From IMG/VR virus record IMGVR_UViG_3300046010_005519, positions 1 through 37,486 of that record: a stretch of DNA of 37,486 bases; one strand, written 5' to 3'. The DNA is from a virus. The position numbers and the translations under genes are program-made. This document shows, one piece after another, positions 8,172 to 15,332 of this stretch (within the stretch, counting starts at the first letter, position 1; every line of letters begins with the position of its first letter). The notes below the pieces were generated by a model. That model was not told the DNA's origin, searched no databases, and was given only the letters and a program-made list of their open reading frames with translations.

Positions 8172-9076
8172 ATACTTTCTTTTAAAATGTTATCAATAAT
8201 TTTATAATTACTATATTTAATTCTAATTAATCTTATATTATTTTCTAAACAATAATGTGTTTTAATAGCATCATTAATGTTAATATACTTAAATCCTTCT
8301 TCACCTCCAAATAATTTTACAGGTTCATAATGTTGCTTTCCATCAAATTCTATACATACATTTAAGTGTGGGATATAGAAATCAAATGGTAATGTTCTTA
8401 CATTTTTACAATCAGGAAATCGATGTTGAAAAATATATTCTATGTTTTTTTCCTTTAAATATTTTTCTATATATTTTTCCCCCTTAGAATTTCTACATTC
8501 AGGGCATCCCTCACCCCTTAAGTGGGAGTTGGGTGATTGGGTAAATATTCCGTGATTATTACATATTATATTAAGTTTTTGATTGTATCTAGTATATAAA
8601 GTATTACTATAGTCATACAAATCTCCATGTATATATTGGGCTCTTTTAACAAATTCGTTTATATCTAATACTTTATCATTAATTGCCGATAATAATTTTT
8701 CTTTACCACATTCAGGACATCCTTGCTTTTGTTTGTAATGATGAGAATAACTTTGTTTAAATTCACCATGTTTCAAACATATTATTATGGATTTACTTGT
8801 GGATGATATGTAATTAAATTTAGAATAATCATAATCATGACCTAATGTTTTGAATAGTTCAATAACTTTTATAGTATCAAGTGTGGAATTTCTTTTAGAA
8901 CAATCAGGACAACCCACTTTTTGACGGAGATGCCCCCTAGGCCATGTTTCGAAATCACCATGAATTTTACAAGTTAATGTAACTTTATGATCCATTTTTA
9001 CGAAATTACAATTATGGTAATCGAAATTATCACCATGAATTTCTTTGGATCTTTCTATAAAATTTATTGTTTTCAT
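8168..9076 (-). CDS. Homing endonuclease, Vsr-like/EDxHD type with three zinc-finger repeats
   Basis: The 302-aa protein has three tandem repeats of about 55-70 residues (roughly 6-58, 70-122, 142-194). Each ends in HGxF...H...GCPxC and is probably a zinc-binding DNA-recognition unit. The C-terminal nuclease domain has E200 in SKGEKYIEKYL, D232 in LPFDFYIP, and IEFDGKQHY (242-250), the Vsr-like fold signature of EDxHD and related free-standing homing endonucleases. It sits between a hairpin and a P-loop kinase gene whose first codons are partly duplicated upstream, as expected for insertion at a conserved P-loop site. All acidic residues are present, so it is probably active. Confidence 0.9.
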   Translation of the reverse strand: MKTINFIERSKEIHGDNFDYHNCNFVKMDHKVTLTCKIHGDFETWPRGHLRQKVGCPDCSKRNSTLDTIKVIELFKTLGHDYDYSKFNYISSTSKSIIICLKHGEFKQSYSHHYKQKQGCPECGKEKLLSAINDKVLDINEFVKRAQYIHGDLYDYSNTLYTRYNQKLNIICNNHGIFTQSPNSHLRGEGCPECRNSKGEKYIEKYLKEKNIEYIFQHRFPDCKNVRTLPFDFYIPHLNVCIEFDGKQHYEPVKLFGGEEGFKYININDAIKTHYCLENNIRLIRIKYSNYKIIDNILKESI

Positions 9077-9080
9077 TTTC

Positions 9081-9110
9081 TATACTACCTGTAAAACCTA
9101 TTTTAGCCAT
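9081..9110 (-). pseudogene. 5' remnant of the interrupted P-loop kinase gene
   Basis: On the minus strand an ATG at 9108-9110 reads MAKIGFTGSI before running into the start of the homing endonuclease in another frame; the frame closes after about 26 codons. MAKIGFTGS resembles the kinase start MKVGFCGTMS at 8171. I read it as the original 5' end of the kinase, cut within its Walker A codons by insertion of the endonuclease gene. A chance short open frame is the alternative. Confidence 0.6.
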
Positions 9111-9138
9111 ATAATTATATTTTAATGTGAATATATGA

Positions 9139-9154
9139 AGCCCCGATTGGGGCT
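9139..9154 (-). terminator. Hairpin terminator after the FAD oxidoreductase
   Basis: A perfect 6-bp GC-rich stem (AGCCCC / GGGGCT) with a four-base loop lies 23 bases past the oxidoreductase stop codon. The following minus-strand bases are TTCATATATTC, only a weak T-tract, so termination may be partial. Confidence 0.5.
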
Positions 9155-9177
9155 CCAAGTGTTATTTAATTGTTATT

Positions 9178-10488
9178 TTACATGTTACTAACACATAATA
9201 CTCCATGGGCCGCACTCACGGCTATTCCTCTAGATGATAAACTATCACCTACAAAATGCACATTTGGATAATCTACTAGTGATAAATCGTCGTAATTTAC
9301 GAGTACCTCCTCGCTTAAGAATTTTACCTCTGGGATATAAATACCATAGTCATCTCCAAATTGGAATACTGAGTTTAAATCAGATATGAAATTAGTTATA
9401 TGTTCGAAATATCCTTCAAATGCTTCTGATACATTAATTAATTCTAACCAGCCAATTTGGGTTATGTTCATCTCATGACCTTCAGCATTGGGTGTTGGTT
9501 TACGGTAATTACCCGGTGAGTAATATAAACCATTTTGACCATCTTGACATTTACCCACTAGTTTCTTTTGAAATTCGAATGGGTTGTCAATACCCTTAAT
9601 TTCCATAATTATACCAAAATTGGTCATATTGTTAATCATATCGTCTTGCTTGAAGCTATGACCATTATATGATTTCATACCGTATGTCTCTTCCTCAGCT
9701 ACATATGCCGCATTATTATTTGAGCAAAATGTACGTAATGAAACGCGTTCGTTTGGTTTTTGATATAGTTTAAAATCATATGATATATCCACTATTGATT
9801 GCATATATTTTTGTGGTAATTCCATACGCACACCAACTTGTACTGATTTAGGTTCTTTCTTAAGGTTGTATTTGTTGATTAATTGTTGTGTTAAGTCAAT
9901 ACCAGATTTACCAGTACCATAAATTAATTTATCGTATCGGATTGATGATATTCCAGTGATACTCTGGTTATCGTCGATCCACACCTCCTGTGAATTGAAA
10001 TCAATGTCGTTTACTTTAGTTTCCCACATAAAATTTACTCCTTGTTCCACTAACCAATCGTACCATCTTTTACCCATATCATGTAGATAGTTTGTACCAA
10101 TATGGTATGTTGGAGCCATACGTAAATTGAAATATGGTTTAATGAAATCAGGTTCGTCTATTGGGTTGGAAAACATTACTTTATCTGGTTCAGGATGAAA
10201 ACGTAATATATATTGCCATGCTTCGTCGATTAATTCATCTGCTTTTTCTTCACCAGTATATTTTGCTAACTGACCCCCTATTGTATTATGTAAATAGACC
10301 CATTTTCCATCTGAAAAGAGACCCGCTCCAGCGAAACCATGCATTACTTCGCTTGGTTGGCGATTATATGGGTCTTTACCAGCGTCTATTATTGTGATAT
10401 TACTACCTAAAGTTCCATTGTCTATAAGTTTAGTTGCAGCATTTATACCTGCAACTCCTCCACCCACTATAACTATTCTTTTGTCCAT
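9178..10488 (-). CDS. FAD-dependent oxidoreductase (COG2509-like), candidate auxiliary metabolic gene
   Basis: This 436-aa protein begins RIVIVGGGVAGINAATKL, a Rossmann GxGxxG dinucleotide site at residues 4-21. Then comes HGFAGAGLFSDGKW, matching the GGAG.FSDGK element of uncharacterised FAD-utilising dehydrogenases (COG2509). A second Rossmann-associated stretch is YDKLIYGTGKSG, and the C-terminal FAD-binding segment is VHFVGDSLSSRGIAVSAAHG. The substrate is unknown. There is no signal peptide, so it should be cytoplasmic. It is flanked by hairpins at 9139-9154 and 10528-10561, which suggests a separately transcribed unit. It lacks the N-terminal peptide of its neighbours. Such a gene is unusual in a phage and may have come from a host. 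Confidence 0.85.
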   Translation of the reverse strand: MDKRIVIVGGGVAGINAATKLIDNGTLGSNITIIDAGKDPYNRQPSEVMHGFAGAGLFSDGKWVYLHNTIGGQLAKYTGEEKADELIDEAWQYILRFHPEPDKVMFSNPIDEPDFIKPYFNLRMAPTYHIGTNYLHDMGKRWYDWLVEQGVNFMWETKVNDIDFNSQEVWIDDNQSITGISSIRYDKLIYGTGKSGIDLTQQLINKYNLKKEPKSVQVGVRMELPQKYMQSIVDISYDFKLYQKPNERVSLRTFCSNNNAAYVAEEETYGMKSYNGHSFKQDDMINNMTNFGIIMEIKGIDNPFEFQKKLVGKCQDGQNGLYYSPGNYRKPTPNAEGHEMNITQIGWLELINVSEAFEGYFEHITNFISDLNSVFQFGDDYGIYIPEVKFLSEEVLVNYDDLSLVDYPNVHFVGDSLSSRGIAVSAAHGVLCVSNM

Positions 10489-10527
10489 ATTTTAAATTTA
10501 ATATAAGTAAATATACGTGAAATAAAA

Positions 10528-10561
10528 TGTGGCTCCAAACATTTACATGTAAGGAGCCACA
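10528..10561 (-). terminator. Hairpin terminator before the FAD oxidoreductase
   Basis: A perfect 9-bp stem (TGTGGCTCC / GGAGCCACA) encloses a 16-base loop that itself contains the palindrome TTACATGTAA. The minus strand continues TTTTATTT, a good T-tract. It would stop transcription arriving from the genes above 10.6 kb, or act as an attenuator for the oxidoreductase starting 40 bases further on. Confidence 0.65.
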
Positions 10562-10569
10562 GCTTCCAT
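10543..10569 (-). other. Short leader-like open frame overlapping the hairpin
   Basis: An ATG at 10567-10569 opens an 8-codon frame, MEAVAPYM, that stops inside the loop of the 10528-10561 hairpin. The placement resembles a leader peptide of an attenuator, but no regulatory run of codons is evident and chance is quite possible. Confidence 0.15.
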
Positions 10570-10612
10570 AATTTTATTGAATCGACCGGCTATGAATCTG
10601 GTCTATAAATGT

Positions 10613-11125
10613 TTAATCTAAATTACCGTCATCCGCAGGGTTTACATTTCCTGTATAATTTGGGTTCCATTTTTTAGTATTGTATTCCATATATTTACTT
10701 AAACTAGAATGTAAATCAATTAATTCATCATATGGTAATTGGTTGAGTGCTGATTTAAGTTCAGTTTCTGAGGATGTTTTTGTTTGGTTAAATAGAGATT
10801 GGAGTGCACTATCTTTGTCTTGCATTCTACTACTATTTAATTTACTAAATATACCTCTAATAAGTGAATTTTCTCCGCTACGAGATGGGTATATATCTTC
10901 ATGTATTGGGGGGTGATTCGGTAATAGTTTGATTTGATTGTGATTTAATGTTGTAAGATTACCTGTTGGTAATTTAGCTTTAACCACGAACCCATCGTCT
11001 GATACTACGATGTGTTTTGTTCCCATATACATAAATGTATCTCCGGGTGAATATTTTGGTGTGTTTTCGTTCAATATAGAGGTAATTTCCTCTTTAATTA
11101 TTCTGCGAATGTCAGATTTGTTCAT
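10613..11125 (-). CDS. Small protein with IKEEI N-terminal peptide, function unknown
   Basis: This 170-aa protein begins MNKSDIRRIIKEEITSILNE, one of the clearest copies of the recurrent N-terminal peptide, and LNE before Asn fits a prohead-protease-type site. Residues about 24-70 (YSPGDTFMYMGTKHIVVSDDGFVVKAK) look like a small beta-barrel, SH3- or KOW-like domain. The rest is helical and Ser/Asn-rich. It overlaps the preceding cupin-like gene by 14 bases and is the last gene before a strong hairpin. No catalytic motif is seen. It may be a packaged internal protein. Confidence 0.7.
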   Translation of the reverse strand: MNKSDIRRIIKEEITSILNENTPKYSPGDTFMYMGTKHIVVSDDGFVVKAKLPTGNLTTLNHNQIKLLPNHPPIHEDIYPSRSGENSLIRGIFSKLNSSRMQDKDSALQSLFNQTKTSSETELKSALNQLPYDELIDLHSSLSKYMEYNTKKWNPNYTGNVNPADDGNLD

Positions 11126-11381
11126 GTTTGTGTATTTTTAACTTTAATGTACCATCACCTTTAATTAAGCGATGATATGAATGTTTTGGTATAAATATAT
11201 GTTCTTTAAGTGAGGTAGGCAAGTTATTGTCTAATTGAATTTGCCAATTTGTATCTTCTAGTATTTCGATGGTGCGGCTTTCAGCATCCATATGCCAAAG
11301 TAGCTCGATTGGGTCTATATTTTCGCTGAATTCACGGATGATGTAGGTATCGGTTATTTCTATGTCGGTGTATGGGGTCAT
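11112..11381 (-). CDS. Small cupin-like protein of unknown function
   Basis: This 89-aa protein is beta-rich, with ELLWHMDAESRTIEILEDTNWQIQLDNNLPTSL followed by HIFIPKHSYHRLIKGDGTLKLKI. The WHxD...R pattern, the IPK..HRxIKG segment and the length are what I recall from small conserved phage and bacterial cupin-fold proteins. The histidines could bind a metal, but no function is known to me. It follows the 50-aa zinc-ribbon gene by 3 bases and overlaps the next gene by 14 bases, so it belongs to the same operon. Confidence 0.7.
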   Translation of the reverse strand: MTPYTDIEITDTYIIREFSENIDPIELLWHMDAESRTIEILEDTNWQIQLDNNLPTSLKEHIFIPKHSYHRLIKGDGTLKLKIHKHEQI

Positions 11382-11384
11382 TTT

Positions 11385-11537
11385 TTAATGTAATTCGGGT
11401 GTATTGTCGTGATTACATTTATGGCAAATGTATAAATCGTCTCCACCATCCGCAATATCCCATTTCCAACCACAATCGTCACATATTATTTGTGTAGCGG
11501 TTACCATTTCTCTTAATATGTCTATTAGTTTAATCAT
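11385..11537 (-). CDS. 50-aa zinc-ribbon microprotein
   Basis: An ATG at 11535-11537 overlaps the stop of the upstream gene as ATGA and opens a 50-codon frame ending at a TAA at 11385-11387. The protein has CDDCGWKWDIADGGDDLYICHKCNHDN in its second half: two CxxC pairs (Cys19/22 and Cys38/41) around a GGDD loop, a zinc ribbon of a kind I recall from aquatic phages. The N-terminus MIKLIDILREMVTA is a short helix like the recurrent peptide. The ATGA coupling, compact spacing and conserved motif make it a real gene despite its size. Confidence 0.8.
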   Translation of the reverse strand: MIKLIDILREMVTATQIICDDCGWKWDIADGGDDLYICHKCNHDNTPELH

Positions 11538-11971
11538 TCTCCTTTACGTTCTTGCCATTCGTAAGATATACTATCTTTTTCAATAGGACCACCTTTTGCC
11601 CATGTTCTACAAGTACGGGCTGAATGGCATTTGAAATTATGCATCCAACAATATCCTAATTTACCATCATTATCGGATAGTGGGCCAGGCATGCAATCTT
11701 CCATTCTTGGGGAGATATCAAATGCAGCACAATTACCACATAATGATTGTTTAGCGGCTTCAACTGTAGTATCCCAATGTTCTGCTAATTCGTCCCAAAA
11801 ATCTCCAGGTTCATTAACATTTAAAGGACCATATTTAATATAATCTGCTTTAATAGATGAGTCTCTATTTTTAGTGTTTAATTCTAAATCTTGAGTAGGT
11901 AAAGGGCATGCCATTAATGCTTCATATAATTTACCTTCAGCTAAATATTTTCTTAAATCAAATGTATCCAT
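11534..11971 (-). CDS. Cys-rich conserved phage protein with FDLRKYLAE N-terminus
   Basis: I place the start at the ATG at 11969-11971, one base after the previous stop; a longer reading would start at a non-ATG codon inside the neighbour. The 145-aa protein begins MDTFDLRKYLAEGKLYEA, close in style to the T4 capsid-targeting sequence, with LAE before Gly as a possible cleavage site. The body has YGPLNVNEPGDFWDELAEHW, CGNCAAFDISPRMEDC and CWMHNFKCHSARTCRTW, a set of seven cysteines and two histidines that probably binds metal. Similar proteins occur in cyanophages as hypotheticals. Its stop couples to the 50-aa zinc-ribbon gene. Confidence 0.8.
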   Translation of the reverse strand: MDTFDLRKYLAEGKLYEALMACPLPTQDLELNTKNRDSSIKADYIKYGPLNVNEPGDFWDELAEHWDTTVEAAKQSLCGNCAAFDISPRMEDCMPGPLSDNDGKLGYCWMHNFKCHSARTCRTWAKGGPIEKDSISYEWQERKGE

Positions 11972-11972
11972 A

Positions 11973-12440
11973 TTATTTTGTTTTACCCCATTTAGTACCT
12001 TTACCAGGTGTTTTACATTTTGCTGCTGTAGGACGGCATGAAGGATATTTTGAACGTTTTTCTCCTTTTTCCCTACCACAGGCTTTACATTTTGTTTTAC
12101 CATCTACTTCACGGCAAGTATTGCAATCAACCCAACCACCCTTTTTACCAGGTTCACCTTTACGTGCAAACCAATTGCGAAGAGTTTCTTTTACTTTTTC
12201 AAGGATCAATTCTTCTGTTACTTTAGAAAATCCTGACCCATAAGGGGCAGCTTTACCTGAATTTGGGTCATCTGTTTCTTTAATACCTTTCCATATATCA
12301 CCTTGACGGCATCTTTCAGCAGCTCCAGATTTGTAAGCGGAAGGTTTATCAAATTTACGATCAGCAATGCGTAAACATCTGTCTCGTTTTACTTTTTCCT
12401 CGTGTATTATTTCACGTATAAGTTGTTGTAATTTATTCAT
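11973..12440 (-). CDS. Basic Cys-rich protein with two small phage modules and IREII peptide
   Basis: The start is the ATG at 12438-12440, which shares a base with the upstream stop (TGATG). The protein begins MNKLQQLIREIIHEEKVKRD. Module one has CLRIADRKFDKPSAYKSGAAERCRQGDIWKGI, an SAYKSGA..RCR pattern. Module two has LRNWFARKGEPGKKGGWVDCNTCR and CKACGREKGEKRSKYPSCRPTAAKC, a Lys/Gly/Cys-rich element I know from aquatic phage and large-virus proteins of unknown function. It is strongly basic and probably binds zinc or nucleic acid. I do not assert a family number. Between the modules lies a helix (VTEELILEKVKETL) similar to the N-terminal peptide. Confidence 0.75.
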   Translation of the reverse strand: MNKLQQLIREIIHEEKVKRDRCLRIADRKFDKPSAYKSGAAERCRQGDIWKGIKETDDPNSGKAAPYGSGFSKVTEELILEKVKETLRNWFARKGEPGKKGGWVDCNTCREVDGKTKCKACGREKGEKRSKYPSCRPTAAKCKTPGKGTKWGKTK

Positions 12441-13798
12441 CACCAAAATCCGCTAAAATTCTTTGAACCACCTAATTGTTTCCAATAACGACCAATTCTG
12501 CACGACCAATATGATGCTTTTGTACGGTCAGTCTTCTGTGCACATTTATGCCTAGCTGCAAATGCTTTTCTTGCTTTAGGGTTATTGAACTTTGTTTTTA
12601 ACCCACCTGAATCACCAAACGATACTTTTTTAATGTTTTTAGTTTTAGGGTTACGTACGTAAACGTAGTATTTTTTACCACCTGCTCCTCCACGTTTTGG
12701 TTTTCCAATTGGTGGGTCTTTTTTCTCTTCGTTTAGGTTAGTGGGTAAAAATTTACCGTATTTCTTCATTATTTGGTTAATTTTACCTGAATCTCGGTTC
12801 ATGGATGCATCCAATATTTCGTCGTGTAGGTAACCATATAATTTCTTTAATTTTGGATTGGTTGTAATGTGGTATGAATCGGAAAGTTTATCTATAAGAT
12901 CCGCATATGGGAGTAACATTGTATCCTGTGCACTTTCTACATCTTCTTCGTTTCCAATTTCTATGTCCTCTGATATGTTGTCTATTTTAGTAACTGTAAT
13001 TGTAAGTAGATCGTCATTGTAGTCCATCTCGTATTTAGATGTATCTAATCCATTATATATCAATGCTCTAAATAAACGGTAACGAGCATCACCCAATGCT
13101 TTTAAGTTAAATGAACCGTATTTAGGTAATATTACTTTCACCAATAACATACCAAACGTGTTCATTGCTTTTTCGTCTCCATATTTGCTAGGCATTTCAT
13201 CTGTTGTCCATTCTTGAGTGGATGGGTTAAACCATAGTAATTTAATACTATTTCCAATCAATATCATTAATTTACGTTTAATACCGTGTTTGTCTGTAAA
13301 TATAAATTCACTACCCATACTATTAGATTTAATATCATCTATATCGTATGCATTGTCAATATTTACAGATTCGTATATAGCACCATATATTCTAATATCT
13401 TCCAGTATCGGTTCATATTGATTTTCATATACCATAGGCATATCCAGTGGTACTTTCTGTCCCTCAAATATACCATATTCACCTAAGTTGGTTTCGGTAA
13501 GCATTTCTTTGTCTAAATCATTTACATGGATAGCTTCGCGAACGTATAGGTAGCGAGCCTCTGCCCATAAATCGAGGAATGCTTTTGAGCCATAGCGGAA
13601 CGTGTTCTCTGTGAGTGGTAATTTATTTTCCACGTGATATCGCAGATTTTCCGTCATTGTTATTTGTGCGTTCAATGATTCATTTATTACTACACCTGGA
13701 TTGCCAACATTATCACAATCGTGACATCCGCAATTACATTTATCTTTGGTTGTAAGTTTGGTGATTATTTCCTGTATGGTTTTTCTTATGTTATTCAT
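12440..13798 (-). CDS. Structural-type protein with C-terminal ARHKC...YWSCR module
   Basis: This 452-aa protein begins MNNIRKTIQEIITKLT, then a small cysteine cluster CNCGCHDC (residues 20-27). The middle, about 40-330, is a mixed region of unknown fold with several (L/I)-x-E sequences (VINE, PLTE, MLTE). The last 90 residues form a basic module: KPKRGGAGGKKYYVYVRNP, KKVSFGD, then KAFAARHKC and ASYWSCRIGRYWKQLG. I recall this module from aquatic T4-like phages, where its function is undefined; its cysteines and histidine suggest metal binding. It overlaps the next upstream kinase by 8 bases. Confidence 0.75.
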   Translation of the reverse strand: MNNIRKTIQEIITKLTTKDKCNCGCHDCDNVGNPGVVINESLNAQITMTENLRYHVENKLPLTENTFRYGSKAFLDLWAEARYLYVREAIHVNDLDKEMLTETNLGEYGIFEGQKVPLDMPMVYENQYEPILEDIRIYGAIYESVNIDNAYDIDDIKSNSMGSEFIFTDKHGIKRKLMILIGNSIKLLWFNPSTQEWTTDEMPSKYGDEKAMNTFGMLLVKVILPKYGSFNLKALGDARYRLFRALIYNGLDTSKYEMDYNDDLLTITVTKIDNISEDIEIGNEEDVESAQDTMLLPYADLIDKLSDSYHITTNPKLKKLYGYLHDEILDASMNRDSGKINQIMKKYGKFLPTNLNEEKKDPPIGKPKRGGAGGKKYYVYVRNPKTKNIKKVSFGDSGGLKTKFNNPKARKAFAARHKCAQKTDRTKASYWSCRIGRYWKQLGGSKNFSGFW

Positions 13799-14312
13799 TA
13801 TATTTAAGTTGTGGTAATGTTGTTTCTAATTCAAGATATTGTGGGGGTTTGATGAATGGATTATCGCGTAGAAGTGAGCGATATTCGTCCCATATTTTGT
13901 CCAACCCTCTATTAAATGCTAATGCACGAACTATTTTGGATGACTCCCCGTCTTTTTCGTAGAAATGTTTAATGGTTGATTCATTGCATTTAGTTTTAAT
14001 TATTAAATCTGGATGGAATGTATTGGTTTGTATTCCTTTACGCAGTAGTCTGAAGCTAGTTATACCTTCCACTATTATGGGTGTTCTCCTATTGTAATAT
14101 GGAATTACACCGTTCATGAACATGTTAAGTGAATTCTCTCTATTTACATAGTCAATAAAATCATCGGATTTAAATAACATCATATTTAATTGAGATGCCA
14201 ATTTATTTGCTATCGTTACTTTACCTGATTTAGTATAGCCACAAATAACTATTGTGGTAAAATTCCTACAATAGTTTATTAGTGATGGTGTAACTAAATC
14301 CGCTGGGTTCAT
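13791..14312 (-). CDS. P-loop kinase of unknown substrate
   Basis: The 173-aa protein has Walker A GYTKSGKVT at residues 25-33, then FKSDDFIDYVN, where SDDF resembles the substrate-binding acidic pair of small P-loop kinases. TPIIVEGI follows as a Walker B-like strand. The overall size fits polynucleotide- or uridine-kinase-like families, but nothing fixes the substrate. A TATTTATA box ends 3 bases before the ATG. It overlaps the next gene by 8 bases. Confidence 0.75.
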   Translation of the reverse strand: MNPADLVTPSLINYCRNFTTIVICGYTKSGKVTIANKLASQLNMMLFKSDDFIDYVNRENSLNMFMNGVIPYYNRRTPIIVEGITSFRLLRKGIQTNTFHPDLIIKTKCNESTIKHFYEKDGESSKIVRALAFNRGLDKIWDEYRSLLRDNPFIKPPQYLELETTLPQLKYNE

Positions 14313-14315
14313 GAG

Positions 14316-14323
14316 TATAAATA
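14316..14323 (-). promoter_or_regulatory. TATTTATA box upstream of the P-loop kinase
   Basis: The coding strand reads TATTTATA 3 bases before the ATG at 14312. Such close spacing would give a leaderless transcript if this were a -10 element, so a translation-related role is also possible. Confidence 0.25.
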
Positions 14324-15316
14324 TTACACCATTATATTACTGTACGATAGTTCGATTTTATTACCAGTTAGTTTTCCGTCTGAATATATCTTATTTTCGG
14401 GTTGTATAGTTGCACGTAAGCCACCAGTGGAAGTTCTTGTTGAATCGTGTCGAATATTAAGTATAGGTTCTAGTAGGTGGTGAATTACATCTTCCATATT
14501 TTCTATGATTTTAGATGATTCTATATATAATGTGTTACCTTCCCTAGTAAAGTCTGATGGTGAGAATGACCTATAAACTACAACTGCTTTATCTGCACCA
14601 AATATAATTGATTCTTCATCGTTCGTTGGTAGGCCAGTAACTATTATTCCCGTTACTTTTTCACCAGTTACATTGTTGTGCATGGTATTAATTCCGATTT
14701 TCTCGTTGCCCAATTTATCGATGAATGGTTTAAATACTAGTTCAGGGGAAAAATCACCATTATTTATTTTATATACTAGCTTATTTACCACTGATTTATA
14801 TCGTGTATCTGAGCTCTCCCAGAAACCAGCATTGTCTTTCTTAATGGATATAGGGTAGTCAATTGTTGATTTGATTATTAAGTCTGCTTTCTTACCACCA
14901 GCTACATCGTATCCAGTACCTTCTACACCATTTACATTCTCGATGATATGTTGTTTGAGTGGTGAGGTAAATATGATTTTATTTACACCGTTCTGGATAT
15001 ATTGGTTAATTTCGTTCTCTAATATATCTTCATTTTCTGTACCAGCGGATGCTCTACCTTGAGCATTTGATGGTTTAAGTAGGAATAATGAATCTTTATA
15101 TTTGATACCACCGATGGATGAACCTTTAACATTTGGATCGTACTCAAATTCGTCCAACTGTTGTATACGTTTTACGTATTCATATCGTTCAGATCTGGGT
15201 ACTAGTAATTTACATCTTTTAGTGGATTGGTAAACGAAATTAGTATCGTCTAGTCCTAATATCTGTTTGAGTACACATATTGCTTCTTCGGCATGTGTTA
15301 AATTGTTTAAACCCAT
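14324..15316 (-). CDS. Putative PD-(D/E)XK nuclease-fold protein
   Basis: In this 330-aa protein the segment AGTENEDILENEINQYI (91-107) is followed by GYDVAGGKKADLIIKS (135-150, Asp145) and YPISIKKDNAGFWES (154-168, Lys159-Lys160). The order Glu ... Asp ... (S)IKK matches the core of PD-(D/E)XK nucleases. The N-terminal 90 residues include SSIGGIKYKDSLFLLKPS, which may be a regulatory strand. I recall similar proteins as conserved hypotheticals of aquatic phages. It could process DNA ends or act against host DNA. The motif spacing is persuasive but not proof. Confidence 0.6.
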   Translation of the reverse strand: MGLNNLTHAEEAICVLKQILGLDDTNFVYQSTKRCKLLVPRSERYEYVKRIQQLDEFEYDPNVKGSSIGGIKYKDSLFLLKPSNAQGRASAGTENEDILENEINQYIQNGVNKIIFTSPLKQHIIENVNGVEGTGYDVAGGKKADLIIKSTIDYPISIKKDNAGFWESSDTRYKSVVNKLVYKINNGDFSPELVFKPFIDKLGNEKIGINTMHNNVTGEKVTGIIVTGLPTNDEESIIFGADKAVVVYRSFSPSDFTREGNTLYIESSKIIENMEDVIHHLLEPILNIRHDSTRTSTGGLRATIQPENKIYSDGKLTGNKIELSYSNIMV

Positions 15317-15332
15317 ATATATTTTAAATAAC

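Noticed and set aside
8168-9110. A group I intron with the endonuclease interrupting the kinase
   Set aside because: The space between the remnant and the kinase start is filled almost completely by the endonuclease gene, leaving no room for a ribozyme core of 200 bases or more.
11972-12103. Longer N-terminal form of the Cys-rich gene
   Set aside because: The extension lies wholly within the preceding gene; the ATG at 11971 fits the spacing and gives the recurrent FDLRKYLAE start.
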